64,000 nt of DNA from Echiichthys vipera (taxonomy: Eukaryota > Chordata > Actinopteri > Perciformes > Trachinidae), in NCBI GenBank assembly GCA_963691815.1, contig OY829654.1, positions 29,549,188 through 29,613,187 on the forward strand, read 5' to 3'. The position numbers and the translations under genes were made by a program. The notes under the pieces were generated by a model, which saw only the letters and a list, made by a program, of their open reading frames with translations, did not search any database and was not told the origin of the DNA. Shown in pieces: positions 1-64,000 of this stretch; positions within the stretch are counted from its first letter, which is position 1; the number at the start of each line of letters is the position of its first letter.

Positions 1-65
1 TAAGTCCACCCCCACCCTCACAGTCATACAGGACAGCCAATCATAAGATGCGTGTGTGCCGTGAC

Positions 66-232
66 ACTTTAAACTATACATCAAATAAGCCATTGAGACA
101 GTTTTTTCTGTTCATCAACTATTAACGGAGAAAGCAAGGAGAGTGGCTAACAGCTGGACGTGGCTAACACTGATTAGCTCGGGGCAGTACGGTGAAAGCA
201 TTCAAAGGTCTTTTTTAACCACTGAGTTCGAT
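66..232 (+). repeat. Family-A MITE, partial copy 1
   Basis: Shares CATCAAATAAGCCATTGAGA and GATTAGCTCGGGGCAGTACG with the copies at 12498-12672 and 13533-13928, in the same orientation. Its 5' terminal inverted repeat is eroded. Confidence 0.75.
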
Positions 233-1365
233 AGATTCATTAATAGAAAAGTCATTAGCGGCAACCCGACCTGACACATACAGCTGCAAAAACCATCTAA
301 ATATTGTCATAAAAGTTGTCTTGGTGTGCAGAAACTCTGACGCTTGACAAAAGTATAGAATTATGTCAGTGTTGATGAACATATCGACCAACTCTTCTCA
401 CTGAACTCTGTCAATAAGAGCCGCACACGTCACCTGCTTGGTCAATTTTGTTGCAGAGAGTTTTTTACCAGAGGAAGCAGATCTAGACCTGAATGCTAAA
501 GAGAGCAGCTACCTGTTTGGTGTGTGTGTGTGGGTGGGTGGGTGAAAGGTCAAAGACGTGGGCAGGGAGGATTTCGGTGCCAACATCCTGTCTGAGTGAT
601 GAACTCGCTCACCTCTGCAGCCGGGTGAAGGGAGAGTCCCCCGAACACAGATAAATGAGCATTGATGTGAGTCAGAGGACGCCAAAGTGTGTGTGAACAT
701 GTTTGACTCTATTAATCTGCTGCTCCACACAACAGAAGTTACATTTCAGGGTTGAGACTTTGTTGTTTGTTCTCACATGTCACACTCTCATGTCGTATAT
801 ACAGTATAAATACAGTATATATACTGTTCATATACGTATATGTTTTGAGAGTAGGGCTGAACGGTCTCAAATTTAAATCACAGTATAATTTGAAGCATAG
901 ATGGTAACGGTATTATATCACGGTATATTTGTCTTAAAGTACAAGTCTGAGGCTCCTTTACTTGAGTATTTTCTTTTCATGTTACTTTATACTTCTAGCC
1001 CACTACAACTCAATATTCTACTTTTTACTGCACTTCATTTATTTTATAACATCACACTGATATCCACTCGCTGCATAGTAAACACACAGGCTTCACAGTG
1101 ACTGGCGATTTTCTGTGTCAACATTTCGTTTTTTTTAAAAAGTAGAAAGAGACACTGATGGTGATTCACCCACGGATTTAAACAGAAACGATTGCAAAAA
1201 AAACAACATGCGCGGAGAAGAGCGACACAGAAGCAAACATAGAAGAGCGTAGAGGGAGCGAGTGGAGCGTTGTGGCCGTGCACCTACAGGAAGCATGTGA
1301 GCAAGTCTCCCAGTGCGCCGGTATTTGACACGCTGAGACAGTTGCACTGAGATGCAAGAGAGGAC

Positions 1366-2185
1366 CATAGACTGTATAAAAAATGGACGAAGCCTCTGCA
1401 TCCAGGTCCGTTCTCTCAACTTGATCCAGTCGTTCCTCGCCTACAGGAGTCTCCATCCTGTCAGACTTTGACTCCGCCTCATTTCCTCTGACCAAAAAAG
1501 GGCATGTATGTGACATTGGGGGGAGGGAGATACGTCCATCTGGCTGACGTTTACCTCCGAGGAGAAGTGAGGCCCAGAGGCTAGCTGTCACTCAAGAGTC
1601 CACGCCCCTTTTTATTCATAAACTTTAACCTCCAATAAAATAAAAAACTAAACTGGTCCAAATAAAATCACCCCACTCAGGTTTGTCATGGAGATATGAC
1701 CTAAACATACAGACTAGAATGTTTTTTTGTCCCAGGCCTTAAAAAGGTTTAATGACGCTTTGAAAACGGCCTGTTTAACATAGGGGTCAATGAGAAACTG
1801 CTCTATTGTGCAAACTGCTCCTAGTGGACACTCTGAGAACTGCATTTTTTGCCACTTCCTTATTGGATAGACCAGGAAGTCGCTGTGGTGGGGGTTTGGA
1901 GAGGACAGCAGTCTACATCGGCTACTACAGCCATGAATTACCTTTTCACAAAGGCTTCTACTCATCCATGGATTTACAGACGTCTCTTTCTTCATGTAAG
2001 TCAACGGGGAAAAGGTACTTTTGGGCCAGCAGCGCCATTGGAACATCACTTCCATAGCCCCCCCCCCCCAGCTCTGCCCTTTTGTCCAAATATGGTCACT
2101 TCTGGCTCCAAAATGCCAAGATGGCGATGGCAAACCAATGGGAGACGTCACGGTGGCTACGCCCATTATTTTCTAAAGTCTTTAG
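1366..2185. repeat. Family-B dispersed repeat
   Basis: Starts CCATAGACTGTATAAAAAAT. Its middle (about 1525-1905) is closely repeated at about 45048-45395: GGGAGGGAGATACGTCCATC, CATGGAGATATGACCTAAAC, TCAATGAGAAACTGCTCT. The tail contains CCAAGATGGCGATGG and ACGTCACGGTGGCTACGCCC. Non-coding, probably a non-autonomous DNA element. Confidence 0.75.
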
Positions 2186-3355
2186 CTTGAGTTGTTTACT
2201 CACATCGCTAGCAGAGACAAGAAAAAACAGCATGCAGTTGAAGAGAAAACTCGGACCAACCACTGCTTCGAAATGGAGAGCGTCACTAACCGTTTTTTTT
2301 TATAGTTTTATTTCTCAGCATTATCATGTGATTTTTTAAAATCTCTTTTCAGTCAGAGTAACGTCAGTAAAAGTTAGAGCAGACAGTCGGCTACCTGAGG
2401 TGTGCAGGTCTCTCTGCACAGACTTGTTTTTTTAAGCTTTTGACCTCCTTGATACTTCAACCCAAACATGCACACACATGCCAGCACATACGCTTATACT
2501 GCCTCTCTGCACACACACACACGCACACACTCAAACACATTAAAATATGCAACAGTGTGGAGGCTCCAAAGAATTAACAGTCACACAATGCAAAGAAGAA
2601 TGTAGAAATATGGCACATGTACAAACGCATACATTTTCACTTATTCCGTTCACATACACACACACATACACACTGACAGGCTTTTGTTTCTGTTCACCTC
2701 AGGTGTGTATGGGCATGTCAGGTCTGCTTCCACCACCTCATGGAGAACAGGAGAGGCCAGGGCTGTCCTCTCCTCTCCCATTCTCTCTTTCTCCTGTCTA
2801 CCTGTTAAGGTTGCTCCTTTACACCTGAAGAAGGGACCGGTTAAAGATGCTGTGATGTGCTGTGCTTTCTCGCAGCCGTACAGTGATAGAAATGTTCATT
2901 AAGGAGTGCAGATGTTTCATACACATTGTAGGAAGTACACCCAGGAGAGGAAAACATCATTTTCACTTTAAACTGAGTCCGGGAACACCTGGAGGGATTT
3001 TCCAAATTCGGCACAAGTCTGAGTCTGACTTGTCTGTGCCAAGAGGCCCCTAGGCTCAGAATACATCCATGCACAAAACACATTTGAAACATTTCACACA
3101 ATTATCTAACAGGATAAAATGATGCAGTCAAAGGTCAACTTTACTACTAAGTGTATACTGAACTGGTGACACTGATCCTGAAACTGTGCTGACTGTTTAG
3201 AGCTGAAGATGTGTTTGAATCATCCACATTTCAGTAGTTTCATCTTTATACTCTTGTTTCATGTTTCATCTGCACTCTATATTAAATATAAATGTGAATT
3301 TATACACGAACTGTTCTCTTTCTTTCAGCCTCTGGACCAGTCGCCTGCAACAGTA

Positions 3356-50234
<46,879 letters not shown>

Positions 50235-52860
50235 GCACCATCCACCCTGCCAGTTAAACAGACAGGCGCCACTTGTGATCACACACCAGCTTTTCTTTTG
50301 TTATACTGGCTCCCAACAAACACACCATCTGCTGGACACATTTTTTGTAAAGAGCTGGTTTTCCCGCCACTCTCAGGCGAATAACCAGTTTCACTCTAAA
50401 CGGGTGCAGCTGGGAAATCGTGAACATAGCTGTTAGTTTGTGTCCTGTTGAGAATGCACTGCGGCCTTAAACACACAAAGCACACACACAGGGATACACG
50501 AGTAGGGTCAGGCTCAAAGGTCAGCAGAGCTTCTCCTCTGGAGGTTCAGCAGAGTTTAAGATGGCTGACTCTTGTTCATTAACAATAGGCAGTGAGTACA
50601 GTGATTTTAACAGGATTTTAGTTCTGCTTTAAAATGCTCCGAGAAGGCAGAGTTTTTAAGCTGACAACACTTAGTAGTTGTAGAAAAATAGAGAATAACA
50701 CAATAATGACAGTTCAGCTTTTTTAGTGGTTCCGTTTTATTTTTTTATGGAAGTGTCAAACATTTCAGAGGACAGTCACCCTCTTCATTTAGCTGGTGAT
50801 TAAAAGCGTGACGACAGGCGGTTAACCTAAACAAAAACACTTGAACCAAAGTCGATAAACGGACCTACTGTCCCACTAGCCTCAGGCCTGAATGTAAATG
50901 TGATATTGGAGCCCAAATTCTAAGAAAATGAATAAATCCCCACAACTGCACTGGATAATAAAAGATTCTTTATTTTGTCAGCATTCAACAACAGCATATC
51001 CCGCTGTGAAAGCCCTGTGGGAGCTGTAGTTGTTCACTGCTAACAAAAGAATCTTTTATCATCTTTTAAAATGAGTAAAATGCCCATTTAGATTGGCTTT
51101 TTAAAAAGACAAACTGAAAGAAGCGCTCTGCAGGAGAATGCATTCAGTAATGAGAGCCAGTGCACCGCAAACTAAGAGATGAAGCAGGAAGTTAACCTTT
51201 ATATTTAGACGAGTTCATATACGTAGTTTCTTTTTGTTTTTTTTGTAAAAAACTTTTGCTTTGAGTTCATTAGAGCAAAATAGCTTCCTTTAAAAAAAAA
51301 CCTTTTATTAAAGATTATATGAAAGTTTTTGTGTAGATCGTGTGATACGTTTGCGGCATCTTCCTGATATATAGCTACATACAAATACTTGAAACAAGCC
51401 AATGCAAAAACAGAGATACAGAGAAAGAGGGTTTTTTTTGTCTTCTTTTTTCAGACAGCTGAGATTTAAAGAGTGTTGCCATTTTATCCTCCTGTTTTAG
51501 ATTTTTTTTTAAAAACATTCTTTTAGTTCACTGTCACGACTGAATGCCATTTGAATCCAGGAGTGTCACTGTGTGTAAATTTGGTTAAAACAAAAAGAAA
51601 CGGTGGTAAACACTGGTGAGCATGTTACAGTTCTCTGTAAACTACCACTGACTACTTTTAAAGGAGTTTTTTCCAAAACATTTGATAAGAAGACTTCCAT
51701 GGAAATCACCTCTCTGATGCTGGTTGATACCGTACTTTGTCCCATGCTTTGGTATACACAGCATGCATATATAGTTACTTTGTTGCCACAAGAGGTGTTT
51801 TCCTGTGAGACTTCAGACACAATGTTGCAATATTTATTGCCCCCCCCCCCCCCCCCCTACGATTATATGACACACTGTATCCTTACTGTATCTCGGAAAG
51901 TTTATTTTGGTACCAATTCTCTTGATGTGACCGAACCCACAGAAAAGATCTTGTTTTTATAATGCTGTCACCAAATCATACTAAATGGGCATTACCTCAG
52001 ACAAAGGGGCAACTGTACATCACTCCGACTGTAGGACCTCTGTTATGTGAATATACTGTATACTGTAGCTTTATGCTCCCATATGCCCTGTGTATGTATA
52101 TATATATAGCTTGTATTTTATCACTGGATTTTTTTTTTTTTACACAATGTTTTGCGTACTGTATTGATACAAAGGTTTACATGTGTTTTGCTTCACCAAG
52201 AACTACATTATTTTTTTGAACACAAGATGCACAAGCCTTCTTAAAGAACTATTTTTCATGTTTAAATTTTCAGTTAATTTAGAGATGTAATAGACTCTCT
52301 ATGGTGCTCAAAAAGTTCCCTTAAAGTGACACTCTTAGTTTCCAATTCTGATTTGAAAGTCCTTTTCAAAACCAAAAGTAATTGTTTACATGCGTCATTA
52401 ATACTGCTGAGCTTGTTGAATGTTTTGCTTGAAAACAGTACGCAAAAAAATCTAGTTTTTCTTTTTTAACTGCTCGTTTGAGACTTTTTTATATTGAGAA
52501 TGCATATATTAATAACTTTCTTAAAATTTGTTATAGCACGATATAGAGCATATTAATCACTAGCTTTTTCATATCTTGTGTTATTTAGATGTGTGTTCGT
52601 AGGCTTGAGTGTGAACAACACCTGTCTTTCAACATTTTCCAACATTTTAGTACTTTATCTTTTATTAGAGTCCCACTCAAGGATTTATTTTCTTTGCTTT
52701 TTTATGAATCTAAAGTGCAAAAGCATTTCAAAAGAACAGATTCTGTACTATTTTTATACTTTATTTGAAATAGTGGAAAAGTGTTGTATTTTTTTAGGTT
52801 TGTGTACTTCCTATAGCAAACTATATATAATTTGTACTCAATAAAACACAGCCTGGCTGC
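50235..52860 (+). other. dnmt3b: dnmt3b 3' UTR
   Basis: Unbroken AT-rich sequence follows the stop codon with no further splice-supported coding. It contains an 18-base C run (51840-51857), two short TA runs, and ends near the poly(A) signal at 52840. Extent is inferred from that signal; no transcript data are available. Confidence 0.65.
52840..52845 (+). promoter_or_regulatory. dnmt3b polyadenylation signal AATAAA
   Basis: Canonical AATAAA in the context ACTCAATAAAACAC, about 2.6 kb past the stop codon and followed by an A-containing cleavage zone near 52860. It is the last good signal before anonymous intergenic repeats begin. Confidence 0.6.
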
Positions 52861-53920
52861 TAAAAAGCACTTCCATGTGTCCCGTGTGAAATCAATTTAT
52901 GTGCATATGTCTTTTGTTTTAAAATACACATTTGAGCAAATACCTGCTTTGTTTGTTGTGATTGTGTTTTTCCAACAAAGGTTGGTTTTATGAATAACGT
53001 CACTGCCATGGACTGAAGATTGTGTTTTAAGACATTATTTCCCAACAATTAGACTTTCTGTTTGTCCTTGTTTAGACTGAGGAAGTTCTCAATGAGCCAA
53101 GAACTGTAATTTTAAAAATCTGAGTATTGTTGGCAAAGAAATTTACATTGTTTTTGCAGAAGATTGTGAGCATACAATAAAAACCTTAATGATCCTGATA
53201 CAACGCCTTGTGGTACCCCACAAGACAAAAAAGTGCCAATCAGAGGTTTTGGTTCTGCCAATCGTTAATTAAATCAGTCAGCAGACCAGTAAAGCACTAT
53301 ATAAGTACATGTCAATTTGCCTTACTTTTACCAGTAGTCAAAACAATATTATTTGCTAGACAGTGTCGTTGTGGTTAGTATCAACAATGATGCTCAAGCA
53401 GAATAAGAAATGAAGAAAACATTGGTTACTTGAGTAATCTCAGTAGAATTTATAGCTTGACCAGAAAGAAAATATAAATAATAATAATATAATAAATAAT
53501 AAATAATTGTAATAAATAAAGTTGAGTTAATTTAGTAATTTGTTAGATTTAATTTGGATTAGAAAAATTGGCACTAAATGAGCTGACTGTACCCTCTGTC
53601 ACGATAGATTGGGAATTGGTCTATTTACTTATTAGTTAACCAGTGGTTTGCTGGTTATGGCTTTGCTAAAGACAGCCAAAACACGCAGCTTGAACAGTGA
53701 GGTACATTATAATGTATAGTATAATATTATGGTGTAATGCTCTGAGAAGTTTAGTTGGTAGAGGACAGGTTGAGATTTTGGAGGTGATAGAAGTTGAAGC
53801 CTCAAATGACAGAAAACACACAAAAAAAATAAACAATAGATCAATTCACAGATTTTCCCAATGAATGAAAACAGTAATCATTCACTGTCCCAATTTACTA
53901 GCTAGAGATTATATAGATAC
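52861..53920. other. Intergenic: old LINE remnant and AT-rich DNA
   Basis: On the minus strand around 53185-53225 CGVPQGVVSGSL can be read, a worn reverse-transcriptase GVPQG block. The remainder is AT-rich without features. Confidence 0.45.
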
Positions 53921-54400
53921 TCAGAGGCAGATTAATGCACAGGCTGGCCGAGGCTGCAGCCTAGGGGCCCAAGGTATGCAGGGGCCCCGGATTGGCCAGA
54001 CTATTTAAAAAAATAATAATTTACTATACTGGGGGGAAAAAAACCTTGCTAGCTATTAGGGCCATTAGAAACATTTTTTAAAACCGAAGTCACTGATTGG
54101 ATAGATATGGGACACATTTACCCAGTAAGCTGCCATCATGTGGCCGGGTTCATAAGGTCAGTTTTGTTGTCAAATGATCACATGACTCACTGTGACTACA
54201 CAATACAGCAGCAACATGTCAGAAAGGAAATGTGACAGCAGAGCACGAAAAAAGAAAAGCACAACCACTGAAAGAACAACAGGACCAAGATTTACTGAAG
54301 GAAATTCCTAAATTGACAGGATTTTTTTTAGGTTGCAGACTTTTCTGTTCTAGTGTTTATTTCTGATAAAGCATGATTAATAATGTGGGGGGGTCCCATC
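53918..54400 (+). mobile_element. Non-autonomous hAT remnant with transposase N-terminus
   Basis: Starts CAGAGGCAGATTAATG, a hAT-type end. From ATG at 54216 it reads MSERKCDSRARKKK, and in a shifted frame KEIPKLTGFF, like the N-terminus of ZMYM/TTF-type hAT transposases. It is destroyed by frameshift and truncation. Confidence 0.55.
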
Positions 54401-54569
54401 ATGTTTGCCACCATAATTATTATCATTTTCATATTGAAGATGAATGAATGAATGAATATTCTATCACCTTAGCTGTGCTTGTTTCTATTATTCTGCTGTA
54501 TTAACTGCCATAACATATAAGTCATATTCACATTACTATAGATATTAGTATAGTTACTGGAAGTGTGTC

Positions 54570-54806
54570 TGTCTCTGTCTTTGTCTCTCTCTGTCCATCT
54601 GTCCGTCTTTTCTCTCTCCTTTTCTTCTTCCCCAACTGGTGCAGACAGATGTGATGGAAGGTTTTCGTTGCCACCGTACTCTACGGGGAAATTATTGGGT
54701 CTATGTAAATCATAAATAAGTCATAGAGTGTGGTCTTTGCTCTGTAGAGTGTCCTGAGATAACCTTTGCTATGATTTGGCACTATAAATAAAATTGAATT
54801 GAATTG
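54570..54806 (+). mobile_element. Common teleost retroposon 3' tail
   Basis: GTCTGTCTCTGTCTTTGTCT, 'GGGTCTATGTAAATCATAAA' and the end GATTTGGCACTATAAATAAA plus (ATTGA)n are the typical 3' end of a widespread fish LINE/SINE family (recognised from memory). It does not encode protein. Confidence 0.65.
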
Positions 54807-54829
54807 ACCACCTTAATCCACCACTGTCG

Positions 54830-55160
54830 ATACTAAGTCAACATTTTGAGATACTAAGTATCATAAGCCTACTAAGTCATTATCTAGAGTTGTTTAGTTC
54901 AGCATTACTAACTCAACTTCCTTGCGGGAGTTATCCCAAAGAGATCAATAAAGAGAAGTCGAAGTGGAAGTCATTATTTCTGCAATAGTTATTATTTTGA
55001 GTAACTAAGTCCTCATTTAGAGATACTAAGTCATTATTTTGAGATATTACTATGTTACTATTTTTGAGATACGGTTATTATTTTGAGATATTACCAAGCC
55101 CTCATTTAGAGATACTAAGTCATTATTTTGAGATATTACTAAGTCATTATTTTGAGGAAG
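54830..55160. repeat. Degenerate tandem repeat (GATACTAAGTCATTATTTTGA)
   Basis: Loose units of about 21-25 bp with AGATACTAAGTCATTATTTTG, interrupted at 54900-54975 by another repeat fragment ending in AATAAAGAGAAG. Confidence 0.7.
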
Positions 55161-55499
55161 GTTAAATGATTAAGACTTACAGGATCTTTTCGCTGAATGT
55201 GCTAACAGTTAGCTACAGAAGCTAACGTGGGGTCACTCAGGAAATCTCGCTGCCCGTTAGCATACTTAGCTCAGAATGCTAACAGAGTGTAAATGTGACT
55301 GCTATGTGGCGTCATTTTCACAACATAGCCAGATTAATGGACACAGAGTTGTTAATTAGTAATATTTATGGATTAATACAACATTCTATTGTGAATCTAC
55401 CATTTAAAAAACTGGCGGGGTGCTAACGTTAACGTTAGCTGAGCCGGGTATTGAGGTATCGAGGGGCGGGTTTAGGGGTTTAGGGTCGTGTGTGGGAGG

Positions 55500-55555
55500 C
55501 GGTCGTGTCTGATATTCTAGTTTAAATACCCACACGGAGCGAAGCAGAGGAGAGG
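55500..55555 (+). promoter_or_regulatory. Candidate core promoter / non-coding first exon of the CH-Dnmt3b-like gene
   Basis: A locally GC-richer region (about 55400-55560) contains TTTAAATA near 55521 and ends in a strong donor, GAGAGG/GTGAGTAA, at 55556. A 5' UTR exon spliced to 57386 would match the MAPRE arrangement, where a UTR exon precedes the ATG exon. Confidence 0.35.
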
Positions 55556-55556
55556 G

Positions 55557-57030
55557 TGAGTAATGGACGAAGTTTTTATCTCAAATTTACTCTGAATATC
55601 TTTGCCAAAGTTCGATAACTTCAACTCCCAGTTATTTCTAGAAATCCGTGAACGCTACTTTAATGCCGTATTCTAACGACCGTCGTCGCAAAGGTCCTGT
55701 AAAGTTACGTTAGCCCCCGTTTTAGCAAGCATTGTGTAGCACCACCATAGACTGTGAGCACCACCGGCTAACGTTCCAATCGTTCTCACTACGACATGTG
55801 TAGCCAGCATTGCTCTCACGAGAAACTAAGTTTAGCAACAACAAAAAAACCCGGGGGTTTTAAATGATGTAGTTAGCTTTGGACGGATTCTGTTAACGGG
55901 ATCATTAAAAAAGATATTATTATTTTATAAACTTGATTTATAATTCAATTTTCAAACATTCAGTCGCCTCAGTTCATGGACTTTTTGGAGTATACACATA
56001 CAAAAAAGTTTACATCATATGGTGGTAAAGAATAAACAAAACAATTAAATGGAAAGCAAATGAAGAGGTGACATACTTCTTTAAGAGTTAATGCTATCAT
56101 TACTTGCGCACGACTAGCGCATTTGCGTGCTTAAACTGTAACCAATGTTTAGTTCAAAACTATCAAAGTACATGTTGTTTTGTGACTAACCTACTGTAAA
56201 GTTAATTGTCTATGGAAGGCAAATCTCTCGGTTATTGTTTGGACCCGACATGATACAGAGAGATACCGTTTCTGAGGCTCTCATTGCCTGTTATCATGGT
56301 TTCCCTCTTTTGAAATGTTCCATCATGGCTTCTCTTCCGGCCAATGTGGGAGCTTGTTGTTGTTGTGAACAGCTGATCTGAGCTCAGATGTTGTGTTTCA
56401 CAGTAGGGGAGCTTCCTCGAGCGAAGCCAGTATAGTGCACGTCAAATACGTAAACATAAACATTCTAAATGTGTCCTAGTTAGTGAATGTCAACAGCTAA
56501 CAGCAAGTCAACAAGGAGCAAGGCTACAGCCTAGCAAAGGATTCCATTGAAAAGCTCTGTTAAATCTGACCCGGTGTCAGTTTCCCCGTTAACAACCTCC
56601 TGCCCAATCCATTGATTCTATTGGTCAGAATGCTACCCACTCTGATTGGTGCAGAGACACCGAAATGGTTGCCTTCACGTCCACACAGTGAGTTTAGGCC
56701 ATCGCAAAATACATTTCATTCATTTATTTATGCTACTTTGAAACGCAGTTCGTGGTTGCAAATGTTTCTCACATAGTTTGAACTAATGTGTGTCCTTAAT
56801 TAAACATTATATTATCAGCTTAAAATGATACGATGCTGTCATGGGCAGAGATGAAATTACTGGTCTTAAAATGACTTCTCGATCTCATTCTTAACACAAA
56901 TAACCAAGTCACTGAGTAGAGGGAGTGTATAAAATTGGAGCACATCGTCAAATCCAGACCTCCTTAGTAGTAGATTGCTTTTAATTTATTGGAACTGAGA
57001 TGAACCGCACTTTGACACGACTTGAATGCG
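55557..57030. other. Putative first intron / upstream region of the CH-Dnmt3b-like gene
   Basis: No repeat family or coding sequence recognised; contains two ATTGG (reverse CCAAT) boxes near 56620-56650. Confidence 0.4.
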
Positions 57031-57033
57031 TCA

Positions 57034-57102
57034 TTTTCGCGGGAAAAAGTTCAAAGCAGCTGTCTTTGCAGCGCGTGCAGGAGGACACTGACACTATATA
57101 AG
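57034..57102 (+). promoter_or_regulatory. Candidate promoter of the CH-Dnmt3b-like gene: E2F site and TATA box
   Basis: TTTTCGCGGGAAAA at 57034-57047 matches the E2F consensus on both strands, and TATATAAG lies at 57095-57102. They are about 300-370 bp upstream of the start codon. Against this, the start-codon exon has a splice acceptor, implying a more upstream first exon, so this may be an alternative promoter. Confidence 0.4.
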
Positions 57103-57385
57103 ATACAAGGTTTTGAAATATAAGTACAATGGTTTGTTGTGTTACACTGATTTGTGACTATTTCTGCTTTGAGCCTGGTAGTCACATTTTTGGAAATGTA
57201 TAAGGCAATTTAAAGTACGTCCCTCATGTTTCATATGTATTTAATGTTCATAAAATGTAATTCAATAACTGTGACAGGTTCAGGACTTCAAAGTCAAACT
57301 TGTGGATTTGTTCAGTAATGGATCAGTGTTATATTATGTTTATCTGACTCTAATGTAAAGACATATTTACGTGGGGTTTGTGCAG

Positions 57386-64000
<6,615 letters not shown>

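Larger units (their letters stand above)
1..3328. other. Upstream region, repeats and anonymous sequence
   Basis: Holds a family-A MITE fragment (66-232), a long dispersed repeat (1366-2185) and anonymous sequence (233-1365, 2186-3328). The anonymous part has a CA-rich patch near 2505-2540. No splice-supported coding was found; the dnmt3b promoter and 5' UTR exon may lie here or upstream. Confidence 0.5.

Noticed and set aside
1714..2190. Open frames on both strands at 1714-2190
   Set aside because: They lie in a dispersed family-B repeat that recurs in intron 14 without conserved coding.

Overview
This is genomic DNA from a bony fish, probably a percomorph teleost. It has compact vertebrate exons with GT-AG introns, abundant (CA)n/(TG)n microsatellites, and a dense load of fish-type transposons: an L2-clade LINE, PIF/Harbinger and hAT elements, MITEs, an L1 3' end and a solo LTR. 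Species cannot be fixed from the sequence. Nothing looks bacterial and no CRISPR array is present. The genes were assembled by hand from splice sites, reading phase and protein similarity.

Two genes lie head to tail on the + strand. The first (coding exons 3356-50234) is a complete dnmt3b-type de novo DNA methyltransferase. Its 21 coding exons join in phase into an 810-residue protein with a PWWP domain, a cysteine-rich ADD domain and a full C5-methyltransferase domain. A roughly 2.6 kb 3' UTR ends at an AATAAA near 52840. Introns are swollen by repeats: intron 1 (17 kb) holds a 23-bp satellite and several MITEs, and intron 3 holds an almost full-length L2 LINE on the opposite strand.

The second gene (57386 to the window end, 3' part missing) opens with three exons encoding an EB1/MAPRE-type calponin-homology (CH) domain. 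A 1514-bp exon follows, then two small exons. Together these look like a degenerate, host-captured hAT transposase with its RNase H-like fold and C-terminal dimerisation segment. The last exons are basic and acidic and resemble the disordered N-terminus of Dnmt3b. In human, DNMT3B and MAPRE1 are adjacent and co-oriented. The simplest reading is a CH-bearing dnmt3b paralogue (zebrafish dnmt3bb.2/.3 type) made by tandem duplication and exon capture, with a domesticated hAT transposase built in. The predicted PWWP-ADD-methyltransferase part would lie beyond 64000.

Other structure of note: CA runs sit just after splice donors and TG runs just before acceptors, never the reverse. A pair of inverted repeats flanks most of the first gene. 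An L1 3' end carries a large palindrome, and a Harbinger remnant is split by a MITE with terminal inverted repeats of about 48 bp. Regions not mentioned are low-complexity or anonymous intron/intergenic DNA in which no gene could be supported.
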